From positions 4,667,501 through 4,731,500 of the forward strand of contig JALMGJ010000019.1 in assembly GCA_023362775.1 (NCBI GenBank): DNA of 64,000 bases, read 5' to 3'. This DNA is from Charina bottae (taxonomy: Eukaryota > Chordata > Lepidosauria > Squamata > Charinaidae). Under the pieces are notes generated by a model, which ran no database searches, was not told the origin of the DNA, and saw only the letters and a program-made list of their open reading frames with translations. Shown here one piece after another: positions 12,301 to 24,105 of the stretch; position 1 is the first letter of the stretch; each line of letters opens with the position of its first letter. The translations under genes were made by a program, and so were the position numbers.

Positions 12301-12337
12301 TGGCCACAGTGCAGAGTCTAAAATCCACATCAATCAC

Positions 12338-12645
12338 CAAATCCTTTGGAATATCTTCCCCCGGAGCTCAGGTGGATTTCCTCGCTCCCGACCTTCTGGA
12401 AAAACTTGAAGACCTGGTTCTGCCACCTTGCTTGGGATGGGAATGCCAACAGTTCTTCATGGGGCTGGCTGCTCCCATGATGCCCTCCTTAGTATTAACA
12501 CCCATCGCCTTTGGATTTTATATTTATTTATTGATGGTGATTTTGTATTGTATTTTTAACCTTGTTTTTATTGTGAACCGCCCAGGGTCCCCCGATTGGG
12601 GGAGATGGGAGGTAATATAAGTTTAAATAATAAATAAATAAATAT
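12338..12645 (+). mobile_element. L2-clade LINE 3' end
   Basis: It begins at the 'tttggaatatc' position of the C-terminal ORF2 and covers the Lys-Leu-Glu-Asp-Leu-Val-Leu-like block. It ends with 'gtgaaccgcccagggtc', near 12574, and an AATAAATA tail. It is truncated at its 5' end and has no intact frame. Confidence 0.88.
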
Positions 12646-12648
12646 CCT

Positions 12649-12688
<40 letters not shown>

Positions 12689-12760
12689 ATGTATATGGCC
12701 ACCCATCTCACAAAAAGTGACTATGAGCACCTTACAAGCAGAATAACCATTGAAACCGTA
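12646..12760. repeat. (TTTA)n microsatellite and LINE-like end
   Basis: A (TTTA)n run to about 12685 is followed by 'tatatggccacccatctcac', which looks like another minus-strand LINE 3' terminus. Two LINE tails therefore abut in opposite orientation. Confidence 0.6.
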
Positions 12761-13149
12761 TCACAATATTTTAAAAAAAATCAGAGATAAATAACAAAAA
12801 AAAAATAAAAAACATAAAAACATAAAGGAATAAAAACATAAAACAACCTGAAGATAGCTTGATGAACAACCGTCACTTAGGCTCATGCAACCACTTTGCC
12901 ATGATGCAACCTGTCTGGTTTTAGCTCAACAGAATCTGGTAATGGTGGTTGGCTGTTGTGAACTGAGCTTATTGCATTTATGCAGAGGACCTGAGAGAAG
13001 TAAGCCATGGCTTACCATGAGCCCAGTCAAATTAAAATGCAGTTTATCTTTGTTTAGTTTAAGATGTATAGACTTCACAAAGGATGTTTAATTAATCTAT
13101 AATGGAAAATGGAAAATTATTTAGTAAAGACAGCCAATCTGTATAGTGG
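12761..13149. other. Unassigned single-copy DNA
   Basis: A-rich sequence without recognisable features. Confidence 0.5.
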
Positions 13150-13395
13150 TTAATGTAGTTGTGGTTGTAATGTGGTTAAAGATACCATGCTACAAACCAC
13201 TGCCTTTAATCACCAGTCCTAGTCCTGCCTTAGGCACGAAGTCAGCTGGGTGACCTTGGGCCAGTCCCTCTCTCTCAGCCCTAGAAATAAGGCAATGGCA
13301 AACCACTTCCGAAAATCTTGCCAAGAAAACTTCAGGGGCTTGTCCTGGCAGACACCAGGACTCAAGGCTTACTTGAAGGCACTCAAATATTGAAT
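13150..13395 (+). mobile_element. tRNA-derived SINE, MIR-like body
   Basis: A degenerate tRNA-like head is followed by the well-kept body 'tgccttaggcacgaag', 'gggtgaccttgggccag' and 'ggcaatggcaaaccac'. The same family occurs at 25.8, 28.9, 61.9 and 62.4 kb. A squamate or amniote CORE/MIR-type SINE is my best family guess. Confidence 0.75.
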
Positions 13396-13930
13396 ATTTA
13401 TATTTAATATACATATATACAGTACATATGAACACATGTAGGTATGTATGTATGTACACACTAAATAATATGGTATTAGGTAATTAATAAACTGCATTGA
13501 TTGCCTCAATCCTGAGGGATTTTAGGTAGTATAGAGTTCTAAAATATAGTAATAAAATTAAGTTTACTGTAACTTTTGCACAGAATGTGAAACTTTATGC
13601 AGACTAACTTTTCCTTCTTTTGAACAACTTTTTCTATAAATTATTGCTCAGCCATATATCACCAGATGCTGATGCTGATGCTGATGAGAATGATGTGGAT
13701 GGATTGCCAGAAGAGGTCTCAAGTATCATTCCTTTGGCCATGCACTGATCAGAGTCTAGGGGACCAGAGATCTCCTTGTATATAGTAATGTTCATACAGT
13801 ATGTCAGATAGACAGACAGACAGACCATATCAACACATCCTGCATATTCCAGGTTCTCCTACATATTTGGCAGCTTTGAAATTTAATCATTTAAACCTTC
13901 TAATGGGCCAGATTTCACATATATACATTT
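13396..13930. other. Unassigned single-copy DNA
   Basis: It contains a short GATGCT run near 13664 and a GACA run near 13810. No gene is seen. Confidence 0.5.
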
Positions 13931-14280
13931 GTTGTTGTTTATTAGTTCAATTGCTTCCGACTCTTCATGACTTCATGGACCAGCCCACACCAGAGTTTCC
14001 TGTCAGCTGTCGCCACCTCCAACTCCCCCACGGTTGAGTCTGTCACCTCCAGAATATCATCCATCCATCTTGCCCTTGGTCGGCCCCTCTTCCTTTTGCT
14101 TTCCACCTTCCCTAGCATCAGCATCTTCTCCAGGGTATCCTGTCTTCTCATTAAGTGGCCAAAGTACTTCAGTTTTGCCTTTAATATCATTCCCTCAAGT
14201 GAGCAGTCTGGCTTTATTTCCTGGAGTATAGACTGGTTTGATCTTCTTGCAGTCCAAGGCACTCTCAGAATTTTCCTCCA
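13931..14280 (-). mobile_element. BovB/RTE LINE C-terminal and 3' fragment
   Basis: The minus strand encodes the BovB ORF C-terminus: KLKYFGHLMRR, GRPRARWMDDI and a final 'GLVHEVMKSRKQLN' (13942-14262). The terminal 'gttgttgtttattagttcaa' region lies at the left edge. The frame is open for 106 codons, but the element lacks its endonuclease and RT, so it is a dead 5'-truncated copy. A sister fragment lies at 34.1 kb. BovB is abundant in squamates and is the likely driver of the Sauria SINEs. Confidence 0.85.
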
Positions 14281-14475
14281 ACACCACAGTTCAAAAGCAT
14301 CTATACATAGCTGACCATAAATATATTTCTAGTTCCTGGATTAACGCCTGTATTTGTAGGCCCATCACAGTTCACATCAACGTTACAGAAAAATCTATTT
14401 GTATATACAGTATACAACATTTCCCTCAATTCCTATACAGTACCTGAGCTGTTGATCCAGAGTGAGCAATAGCTA

Positions 14476-14476
14476 A

Positions 14477-14524
<48 letters not shown>

Positions 14525-14525
14525 T
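14476..14525. repeat. (ATT)n microsatellite
   Basis: About sixteen trinucleotide units. It encodes an artificial poly-Ile frame on the minus strand. Confidence 0.95.
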
Positions 14526-14867
14526 TACCACTGAGGTTGGCTTGAGCAAGAACAAGATCAATAAACTGATTAATGTACAATTCAGTAAACTGTACAGGAC
14601 ACAACAGGCAGATAGCACTTGCTGATTTGATTAAAAATGGTCCTTTCTTTTTAAACATATCATAGAATAATCATGCAATAGTCTGTATGTACTCGAAGGG
14701 TAGGAAAAATATATCCATGCATACATATCATTTATATATGTATAAGTACATGTTTATATATAATACAAATAAATCTGTACACATACACATATGTGTACAC
14801 ACGTTCTTCATAAATGGGGCAGGGAACCCTAAGAAGCTGTCCTCTGCCAACCCTGTTGACAACCCAG

Positions 14868-15388
14868 GTAAAGTAAGTGATGCGGTCGATACCCTATCTC
14901 AGTGCCTGGGGGCTGTGGGGGTCTGGATGGGGAACAACAGGCTTCAACTGAACCCTGGTAAGACGGAGTGGCTGTGGATTGATGGCCCCTCGGTATCCAG
15001 GAAGTTGTCATCTTTGCTTCCGGATGGGGTAGCACTGCCCCATTCGGAACCAGTGCGGAACCTGGGGGTTCTCCTGGACTCATGACTCCTGCTTGAAGAG
15101 CAGGTGGCAGTCGTGGCCAGGAGGACCTTCGCACAGCTTTGGGTTGTGCGCCAGCTACGCCCATTCCTGGATCAAGATGCCCTCTGAACAGTCACTCATG
15201 CCCTTGTCATCTCCCATATAGACTGTTGCAACGCGCTCTACATGGGGCTACCCTTGAAGAGTATCCGGAAGCTTCAGATGGTCCAGAATGTGGTCGCGCG
15301 GACAGTTATTGGTGCCGTAAAATTGGCACACGTGCCAACAGTGCTGTGCGAGCTGCATTGGGTACCAGTTTTCTTCTGGGTCTAATTC
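14868..15388 (+). mobile_element. L2-clade LINE, left part of an interrupted copy
   Basis: Homology to the 58-kb copy begins at 'gtaagtgatgcggtcgatac' and covers the ORF2 region after YADD: CLGAVGVWMGNNRLQLNPGKTE and later DYCNAL. It has several frameshifts. At 15388 homology stops inside the 'cttctgggtctaattc' site and resumes at 17726, so the two parts are one element split by a later insertion. Confidence 0.88.
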
Positions 15389-15675
15389 TTTTTTTCCCCC
15401 AAGTTTTTATTATTTTTTACAACAAAGATAAAAAACTACAAAAAACAAAAACACTACAAACAAAAAAAAACATTAAAAGTGTAAAAACACAAAAGAAAAG
15501 ACTTTTAGAAAGTTAGATACATACAGGTAACTTCCAGCTTTCAACAGCAAGAATATACAACAATTCCCACAAACAAACCCTTCCTCTATATCAAACCATA
15601 ATCACATTATTTCTATAAATTCCTCCATTAACACATATATAAATCTCTAATACAATTGCTCCTTCCCCTTACATA

Positions 15676-15724
<49 letters not shown>

Positions 15725-16306
15725 CACACATACATACATTTAAATTTTTACTTCAGACTTCCCTTCCTCTTAAAAAATAATCCATTTAATTTTTTTTCTT
15801 TCTACTACTATTCTATATACTTCTGTCAACACAATAAACATCAAATTATAGAAACAAATAAATTGTCTGCCTTTATAATAAACAATCTTAACCCTATTAG
15901 ATCTAAAAAACAGTATAAAACATTATTATATCTTATCAATATCCTTTAAGTTTTACAGATCTATAACCCTATAAATCCTAATCCAAACCATAAAGAAAGA
16001 AAAGAAAATCATATTAGTCACTTTATCAATCCAATTAAATATTCTTAATTTTTGTAAATTGTCTACCTTTATAATTAACAATCTTAACCCTAATTATGCT
16101 TAAAAACAATATAAAATATTACCAGAACTTGTCAATACCTTTTAAGTCTTAGAAATCAAAAATCCTGTAAATCATGTTAACCTCATTATCAGTGCAATTA
16201 AATATTCTTAATTTTTAACCCCTCCTCAAAATATGCCAGGGCATTCAGATATTTCACCATTACACCAACAGCATTTTTTTTACAAAGATCTGACAGCCCA
16301 ATAGCC

Positions 16307-16705
16307 TCAAAAAATACAAACTTTCCAGCGAAAGAGAAAAAAAACCTCCCACATTCCATACTCTTCTTTCCCATAACATTGATTGAAATAGTTATAACAT
16401 TTCCCCCGCTTGGCAGTTCCTTTTGCAGTCCTAAGGTTAAACAATTGTTTTAATCCCATAAACACCAATCCAGAGTTTTCAGCTGAGAGTATTCCATTCT
16501 CCCCCACAACAGTAAAAACGCCATGTTTTCCAATGTCTTCTTCTTCATCTTCTTCTATCATAGTATTTTCATATAGTTGTTTCATTTTAACTAGAATCTC
16601 ATCTCGAATGTCCCAAACAGTCTTTATAATAATTTGACAACCCTTTGAAAAAATAACTTCTTGCTGACAACGTAATTCTCTGAGATCTCCTTTAAAATCT
16701 TCCAT
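16307..16705 (-). CDS. Unrecognised 132-codon frame inside the retroposed insert
   Basis: The frame has an ATG start and is in the same (minus) orientation as the insert's A-tail. The N-terminal third is Lys/Glu-rich and could form a helix or coiled coil (MEDFKGDLRELR...). An acidic stretch (EEDEEED, about residues 52-58) follows, then a Lys/Arg and aromatic-rich C-terminus. It could be the start of an ORF1-like protein of an L1/Tx1-type LINE, which often begins with a coiled coil. No RNA-binding motif is visible and the frame is short, so a chance ORF is also possible. Confidence 0.25.
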   Translation of the reverse strand: MEDFKGDLRELRCQQEVIFSKGCQIIIKTVWDIRDEILVKMKQLYENTMIEEDEEEDIGKHGVFTVVGENGILSAENSGLVFMGLKQLFNLRTAKGTAKRGKCYNYFNQCYGKEEYGMWEVFFLFRWKVCIF

Positions 16706-16762
16706 TGTTCAAACAGTAAATTATAGCACACCCTAAAAAGTTAACTCACAGAAATAGAGGTT

Positions 16763-17103
16763 TATTTATTTATTTATTTTATTAAATTTATATTACCACC
16801 CATCTCCCCTGTCGGGGACCCTGGGCGGTTCACAGTAAAACATAATTAAAAAGATAAATATAAAATTACAATAAATAAATAATATAGAATCCAAGTATAA
16901 ACGATGATTAAAAATGGAGTACTGGGAGGCTTCATGGGACCAGCCATCCCCAAGAGGAACTGTTGGCATTTCCCTCCCAGGCAAGATGGCAGAACCAGGT
17001 CTTTAAGCCTTTCCGGAAGGTCAGGAGCGAGGACACCAGCCTCAGCTCCAGGGGTAAGATATTCCAAAGGGCGGGTGCACCTGCAGAGAAGGCCCGCAGA
17101 AGA
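16763..17103 (-). mobile_element. L2-clade LINE 3' end nested in the insert
   Basis: Reading the minus strand gives the L2 C-terminal text (CRCTRPLEYLTPGAEAGV), the 3' UTR, the 'gtgaaccgcccagggtcccc' signature near 16806-16835, and an AATAAATA tail at the left (16763-16782). It is a third layer of nesting: L2, then the 2.3-kb insert, then L2. Confidence 0.85.
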
Positions 17104-17725
17104 ATAAATTAATCCAAAATTAACCAAAGAAAATATACTAGCAGACAGTCTGGAAAAAAGTAAACAGAAAGCCTAAAGTTTAAAATAAGAAATGTGTAGA
17201 AAGAACACTTCAACCTTGAAATTCAGCAACAAAGGTAACAACAGAAAGGCAATGTTACAGCTCTCAATATAACCCAGATGGCAGAAAAAAAGCCAAAACT
17301 TTTTTTTTATAGTTAAAAATCTTCAAAAATAACTATAATCACCAAGAGATTCCACTTTTTCTTACTGTAAAAAGCTTCTCTTAAGATACAAAACTTAAAA
17401 AAAACAAATTGGGTGTTTAAGATATGGAAAGGCATGACTTATTTCCCTTTTTAAGGGAGTGCATACATGGCTTAGAACAAGATTAAATCCCAGCCTCCCT
17501 TTGTAGTCTTACCGCTCGGTCGCAGACGCTGTCTACGATCTCCTGGCTACAACTCACCATCTGGAGAACAAATGGGTCAATTCTCAGCGTTTTCCTTAAT
17601 CCGGAAAAACACTTGGGGCTACAGGAAAACCTGTCTGTGGCTAAAAAGAGATACCATGCTGCCAGCTCTGCCCATGGAGCTCACAGGCAAAGTTGTTCAG
17701 TTGGCCATTTTCCACAGGAAGCTCT

Positions 17726-18300
17726 CTTCCGGGTCCAATTCAGGGTGTTGGTTATCACCTTTAAAGCCCTACATGGCATGGGACCAGGTTACTTGAGGGA
17801 CTGTCTCATCCCCATAACACCGTCCCGCCCCACCCGGTCATGCAGAGAGGGCATGCTACAGACCCTGTCAACAAGGGAATTCCATCTGACGGGGTCCAGG
17901 AGGTGAGCCTTCTCTGCAGTGGCACCCGTCCTTTGGAATATTTTGTCCCCGGAGTTGAGACGGGCTTCCTCACTCCCGACCTTCTGGAAGAATTTGAAGA
18001 CCTGGTTCTGCCGCCTTGCTTGGGAGGGGAAAAGTAACAGTTCCTCCTGGGGGTGGCTGGTGCCATAGTGCCCTCCCTATTAGCTGAGATTTTATCATCC
18101 CTTGGATTTTACACTTATGTATTCTATTTATATTGTAGAATGTACATTATTAATAATGATTCTAATTTTATATGTATATGTTTTTAATTATATTGTTATT
18201 ATTAATGTTATAATTATATTGTTATTTATTGTAAACCGCCCAGAGTTCCCCGTTGGGGGAGATGGGCGGTGATACAAATTTAAATAATAAATAAAATTAA
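17726..18300 (+). mobile_element. L2-clade LINE, right part of the interrupted copy
   Basis: It resumes exactly at 'cttccgggtccaattc' and continues VLVITFKALHGMGPGYL, then the 3' UTR. 'gtaaaccgcccagagttcc' lies at 18230-18248 and an AATAATAAATAAA tail with TTAA repeats follows. Its frame is broken relative to the 58-kb copy. Confidence 0.88.
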
Positions 18301-19537
18301 TTAATTAATGTTCTAGCACTCTTCTCAAAAGGGCTTTTACAGGAAACTTCCTCTATTCACAATTGTGGTGCATTAGAAGTGTTGTTTTAAGAGCCACTGT
18401 CAAGATCTTTTAGCGGAGAAGCCATGCTCTTGCCAGAAACTGGGAATGACCTCAGTAGAGCTTCAGCATGATTGAAGCTGATGGTTGTGATAAATGCAGT
18501 GTTGCATCTCTACTACTCATTCTGATCTATGGGAAAGCCAGAGATGGCATGAATCAGTCCTGGAAATACAAAACTTTTAAGGAGCTTGTTGCTTCCCATG
18601 ACTTCTTTTGTCAACAGCAAACTACTCTCGTAAATGCATATTTGCTTTCATAGTAAAACTTGATGGCCCAGTGCCTTCCAGGGTTAATGAACTTTGATGT
18701 TCCTTCCTATAATTACTATTCTAAGCAACAAAACTGTTTACAGACTGATGCTTTACTTACCGCGTTGCAAAGCCAGTAATTAAATTTAACGCATTGCAAC
18801 AAAATCAGCACACCAGGAAGTTAACCTTAAATCACCTTCCTAATGATTAAAGAAATTAGTTCTCTTCTTCCAGATTGCCAGTTCAGAAACCAAATATTTT
18901 CTTCACTTTGGACAGGGTTCAGAAGCAGCCGTCATCCATCACCTGCTGTAGGAGCAGTTGTTTTACCTCTTCTTGCTGGAAAGAATTATTTGGACCAGGT
19001 CAGAGTCTTTTGGGGGCCTGAAGGTCTGAGAAACAGACCCTGTATATTTGCTACAAAAACAGGAGTGTTGGGAAACTGTGCCTTCCCACCCTTCAGGAAG
19101 ACCTTCACAGCAAAGGAGAACTACCTGGTTCCATCCATTGACTAGGAAAGAGGACATATTCTTTCAGTGCTTGATATCCTCTTCCACTGTATCCTCCCTC
19201 CCTCCTCCTCCTTTTGCATTACATTGATTGTCTCAGTATAAAGCAGCACCTGGTCAACCTTTTTATAACCTAAGCAAGCTTGGATGAAGACTGTCTGGAA
19301 AAACCAACATTGTGCCTGGTCTGGGAGGGACCAAACTAAAAAATTCAGAAGGTTGTAATAAACCACTCGCCAAGAAAACTGCATGGGTGTGTCTACAAAA
19401 TCACCAAGGGTTGAACTCATTTTGCTATTTTACTTACTATATTTTTTTGAATTGTGATTTAATGGGCAGAATCTATTCTGTCTTTCCGTATCTAAAGAAT
19501 GCTTAGAAAATCCTAGGCATTTCACAAGTGATTACCA
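18301..19537. other. Unassigned single-copy DNA
   Basis: No gene is supported. The frame at 18843-19145 has no recognisable domain. A few CpG-containing words lie near 18745-18800. Confidence 0.5.
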
Positions 19538-19578
19538 TTCATTCATTCATTCATTCATTCATTCATTCATTCATTCAG
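19538..19578. repeat. (ATTC)n microsatellite
   Basis: About ten units directly abutting a minus-strand L2-like 3' end that starts with 'agcaatttatatggatg'. Confidence 0.9.
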
Positions 19579-20462
19579 CAATTTATATGGATGTCCAACT
19601 GAGCTAACATCAGGATTAAAAACAAAACAAAAAATCAAAGCCAGTCTAAATACATTGCATATGAGATCACTCAGGTATCTATCAATCACTACCCTTAAAG
19701 ACAGGCTCACCTAGCACCTTGGAACAATGCCTCAGGGAAAAAACAGGCTTTTAACACCTTGGGAAGGCCATCTGGATCTTTCAAGAAAATGCTCTTCTAA
19801 ATGGCAGGTGCAGAGTCAGAGAAGGCATGTCTCCTGGGTCCCATCAGGTGACATTGTTTAACAGAAGCATCCTGGAGCATTCCCACCCTGTTGGAGCTTG
19901 TGGTACAGGCTGAAGTAGTAGGAGACAGACAGAATTAATACCTGCAAACAACCTGGTTCTGTGCCAAGAAGGACTTTGTAGGTGATAATCAACACCTTCA
20001 ATTGCATCCAGAAGCCTACCAGGAGCCAATGAATCTTGCAAAACAGTGGTGTTGCATGGGGTTCCACAGTACCCTCATAGGTACCCACACCACTGCATTC
20101 CGGACCAATTGCAGTTTCTGAATGATCTTCAAGGTCAGCTGTATTTAAAGCATATTGCAATAATCCCAAACTAAAGTGCCCACTGTGTAAGTGAATGTGA
20201 GCAGGGCTTCCCAACTCAGTTGGGTGGATTGACATAAAGGCCTTCCTGGCTTTCACTGCCATACACTCTTCAAACAGGAGCTGAGAGTCAAGGAGGACCC
20301 CTAAATTGTGTCCAAGTCACTGACCTGGACACCAGTTGTGTCCAGGTCAGTGCTACCTCATTCAGAACCAATGATGGAATTCCCCAGATATGGGAGCCCC
20401 TAAAACCCACAGCCATTTGGTCTTGCTAGGATTGAGCCTAAGCCTGTTCCAGGCCCCCATAG
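19579..20462 (-). mobile_element. Old L2-type LINE fragment
   Basis: On the minus strand one can follow the C-terminal ORF2 of an L2 relative: TKWLWVLG-like text near 20410, then the tract matching the DYCNAL block near 20155 (written 'attgcaataatcc' on the plus strand), then LQxVLIITYKVLLG near 19985. All of it is strongly mutated. It belongs to a different, older subfamily than the 9, 15 and 58-kb copies. Confidence 0.7.
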
Positions 20463-20484
20463 CTTCCAGACATTGAGATACAAT

Positions 20485-20545
20485 TTTATTTATTTATTAT
20501 TTCAATTTATATGACCGCCCATCTCCCCCATTAATATCTGACCTT
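20485..20545 (-). mobile_element. L2 3'-terminal scrap
   Basis: TTTATTTATTATTT is followed by 'accgcccatctcccc', the reverse complement of the L2 3' signature. It ends abruptly after about 60 bp. Confidence 0.65.
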
Positions 20546-20889
20546 GAGTGACACAAGAAGTACCAAGATACAGAAGAGAATGCCGGAGGGAAGAGGAAAA
20601 TCTGGCTATACTATTATAGCATCATGCAACTTGACTGGTGAATTGCAGCTACATTTTCCATATTGTGTGCAGTTTCACCTTCATTTCACAAGACGTTCTC
20701 TGTACCAATACACCAATAGGCCATTGCAAAGGTGCTGAAATCAGTAGGGTCTACAGTATACTGTGAAGCACCTGAACTGTATTAATGGATGGAAATTTCC
20801 TTAGCGCATCAAATATGGGGGGGGGGGGGGGAGAGAGATATTCCAGTTCCTTATGTACTTTGCCTGGTCTATCAGCATCTAACTAGACT

Positions 20890-21097
20890 GTGGAGTCCTT
20901 GGTGCTCTCTGAGCCTTGTTGCGTTCTTGCAGACATTTCATTGCCAGACTAGGCAACACCTTCAGTACAATTTTTTTTTCCGCACTGAAAATGTTGCCTA
21001 GTCTGGCAATGAAATGTCTGCAAGAAAACAACAAGGCTCAGAGAGCACCAAGGACTCCACAGTTCAACCCGGAGCTACAAATATTCTCTTTGATTGG
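20890..21097. mobile_element. Penelope-like inverted-pair insertion (family B)
   Basis: A perfect 12-bp target duplication, TCTAACTAGACT, lies at 20878-20889 and 21098-21109. The 208-bp insert is almost only two facing copies of the family B terminal sequence: minus to about 20977, plus from 20983. They are joined by a short T-rich spacer with no coding sequence. In the plus copy CTGAAGA has become CTGAAAA, and the hairpin GTTGCC/GGCAAT is kept. Confidence 0.85.
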
Positions 21098-21109
21098 TCT
21101 AACTAGACT

Positions 21110-22504
21110 TCAAGACAGGATAAGAATGCCCCAATCAGCCATTATTCTGCTCCTGTTTTACTAAGTGGTTCTTTTCCTGTTCGCTCATATAGGAGGTGAA
21201 CCTGGTGACAAAAAGTATTACCCTCAGCCTTGCTTCCTGGCATGATGTTATTTGCTGAAGCTGAAAGCCACAGTTGTGGAGTAAAAACAAAATTTGGTTC
21301 CTAACAGCATGCAAGGGCCATTTTGATGGACATGGGCACATGTTACAAATAAACAACACATATATTTATATGACAGATTTTAAAGTGAGAGAACTGGACA
21401 GGGAGGGAGGGAGAGAGAGAGAGAGAGATCCCTGTTTGCCAACTAATCAGAAAATACAACTTCTGGCACCACAGCTGAGGTTCTGCACCATATATTTAAT
21501 AACCCTGTTCTCTAGGCAGTTATATTTTTCCACAGTTTTTGAATCTGACTAGATTGGTCATTTCTCCATGTGTGCATTACATGTTAAAACCTTCCAGATG
21601 CAACCCTCATATTGAAACCGAACTACTCTGCTGTAGGATACGTAAGTGTAGTTTCATTGTTTTGATGGACATTTATTTATTTACTTATTTGGTGCCAAAG
21701 TTCAACCTGTCTGAAAGCTTGAGAATGCCAATGGGCTGAGGTGAGTATTGACAGTCCGCAAGTTAAGAATGGATGAATCAGGAGGCCCAGGTTTACCATT
21801 TACTCCTAAAACATGTCCTGGTTCCTTTGTCTCATAAATTAGTATAGTAAAAGGAAATCAGTCCTTAATGGTGCAGATAAAGGCTCTTTGGCTTTACAGT
21901 ATGATGAAGATGGCTTTTAATATAAAGTCTCCTTCTAGTTGGATTTGACTTGGGCAACTTGATTTTTGTTGGGTTTCTTGCAGATACTGCAACAGACATC
22001 CAGCAGGGAAGCAGAATCTGTACGACCTATACTTAGAAGACATCTAGACACATTCCTACATACTTCCAAGAATGCACGAACAGCAGTGCTTTCAACAGTG
22101 ATATTTGAGATTATTGAGCACAGATTATTTGAGAACATTTTTGAGGCCTGCCAATTCTGGCCATGTGTCCTAGTTTCCAAGTTTGCCCTGAAGTATTTCC
22201 ATATGTTCCCTACGTTCCCTCCAGGATTCCATACTCCCCCTGAATGCTCCTTGATATTGTATTTGCATATCCCTCTCTCTTCTGCTTTTGTCTTTTTGTC
22301 TGAATATGTGTGTATCTTTTTTTTTTTTTTTTGATATGGACCATTTTGGGGGGAACGCCCCTCCCCCAAAAGTCAGGGTGCTCTGAGGCTCTTCAGTGTT
22401 CCCTCTGGTAGCTTAACTTCTGCTTTATCTGGTCATTTGAAGGGTGCAGATATGAAGAGTCCTGAACTGGGAAGGTGTAGGAAAGGACCTGGGGTGGGGG
22501 GTTG
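21110..22504. other. Unassigned single-copy DNA
   Basis: It contains a short (GA)n near 21403-21428 and an 18-T run near 22318. A pair of overlapping frames at 21935-22369 (both strands) has no recognised domain. No element is assigned. Confidence 0.5.
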
Positions 22505-23440
22505 GGAGGATTTATTAATTTATTTAAATCTGTTAGCTGCCTCAATCACAAAAGCAACTCTAGGCAGCGTACAAGAAAATAAGGATTAAAACAGATACAT
22601 AAAACTATGTTATGAAACACATATATAAAAAGCAAGTAGCGCTACACATCACCGTGCCCCAGTGCCTGCTGGAAAAGCCAGGTCTTTATGGCTCTTCTGA
22701 ACGCTAGCAGGATCAGGGCCATATAGATTTCTGGGGAGTTGCTATTCTACAAGGCAAGGGTAGCCACAATACAAATATGTTTCATGGTTTTCACAAGATG
22801 GAATTGTTTCACAGATGGGATCCAGAGCCTGCAGGTTGAACATACTAGACAGGCAGAAATCATGGAGATAGGTGGTCCATAGATATCTAGGATGCCCCAG
22901 GCCATACAGTGTTTTATAGATACCAGCACCTTGAATTGCACACAGAAGTAAATTAGTAACCAATGCAACTCACAAGGTAGAGGTATCACATGACAAATAC
23001 GTAAAGGTATGCCCTTAACCACTTGTGCTACTGTATTCTGGACCTGCCGTAACTTCTGAGTGGTCTTCAAAGGCAGCCCCATGTAGAGTGCATTGCAATA
23101 ATCCAACTAAGAGTTGACTAAAGCATGAGAGACCCTAAGAAAGGTAAAAGTTGTAACTGGCACATTAGATCTACAGTATTTGTGCAAATGCCTCCTGGCC
23201 GCACAGCTGTCACTTGATCTTCAAGCAAAAGTTACAAGTCCAGGCAAACTCCAGGTCACGAACAAGTTCTGTCCAAGGTAGCCTTGGAAGGGAGGTTGAT
23301 AGTAAGGAAAGCCAGTCAAAGTGAATGGGATCTGTTGTTTTTTGTTGAATCAGAGCTTGAAGCATGGATAGTTTCCCTATTTTTCTCTCTCCATTAACTT
23401 CTGATGCCTGTTTGGAAAGGACTGGTGATGTCATGAAACT
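22505..23440 (-). mobile_element. Old L2-type LINE fragment
   Basis: The minus strand gives MDYCNALYMGLPLKTTQKL (start near 23106), ELHWLLIYFCVQFKVL and VKQFHLVK: the ORF2 C-terminus and part of the 3' UTR, ending in an A/T-rich tail near 22510. It is similar in age to the 19.6-kb copy. Confidence 0.8.
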
Positions 23441-23932
23441 CTACCGCACTCTCCTTGTTCAAGTGCTCATGGGATACCAAAGACGTCTTCGAGGAAATGG
23501 ATAAGAATTCTATAATCCCAAAAGGGCATCTTTAGCCCAGTTACTCTGTTTATGTACAGCCAGAGCCTCTGGTAAGGAATTTCCTAGGACATTCCAATGG
23601 AACAATATTCCAGGAGTGCTTTATCCATTCCAAAAGTGTATCTTTCAGAGCAAGAACTGGTTCACAATATTCTGGATTATGTCTGCCCTGAAGTGGACAT
23701 CTGGGTGAGATCATCTAGAGCCACCACAAACTACTTCCTGTTTTGGAAAATATGCTTCTGGAAATGAATAAACTACCACCAGAATTTTTAGATTGGCCCA
23801 CAAGCAAAATTTCTGGGAAAGACCAGAACATTTCATTCAACCATGCAAGGAAGTGTCCATATTATCTTGCACATGTTAGACATATTTCAGGGAGAGTAAA
23901 TAAGAAAGAGAAGTCTCATTCTGCCTGTCTGC

Positions 23933-23966
<34 letters not shown>

Positions 23967-23999
23967 CACACACACAATAATAAATCCAGACTGAATAGT
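23441..23999. other. Unassigned single-copy DNA
   Basis: It ends in a CTGTCT/(CT)n/(CA)n microsatellite at 23923-23977. No gene is seen. Confidence 0.5.
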
Positions 24000-24105
24000 T
24001 GTTGTTCAGTTGTTTAGTCGTGTCCGACTCTTCGTGACCTCATGGACCATAGCACGCCAGGCCTTCCTGTCCTCCACTGTCTCCTGGAGTTTACTCAAAT
24101 TGATG
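24000..24105 (-). mobile_element. BovB/RTE-type 3' end fragment
   Basis: The text 'tagtcgtgtccgactcttcg' followed by 'tgacctcatggacc' is the reverse complement of an RTE/BovB 3' terminal region and matches the corresponding part of the 13.9-kb copy. About 100 bp remain. Confidence 0.7.

Larger units (their letters stand above)
15389..17725 (-). mobile_element. Retroposed 2.3-kb insert of unrecognised family
   Basis: The insert is bounded by a 16-bp target duplication with two C/T differences: CTTCTGGGTCTAATTC at 15373-15388 and CTTCCGGGTCCAATTC at 17726-17741. A run of T followed by C at the left edge corresponds to an A-tail of a minus-strand element. Inside are a 132-codon minus frame (16307-16705), two diverged copies of a segment containing 'aaattgtct.cctttataat' (near 15857 and 16057), and a (TA)n(CA)n tract (15676-15735). 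A nested L2 3' end lies at 16763-17103. A poly-A tail with a long duplication points to L1-type target-primed retrotransposition. I cannot tell whether this is a rearranged L1-like LINE, a non-autonomous passenger or a processed transcript. Confidence 0.6.
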
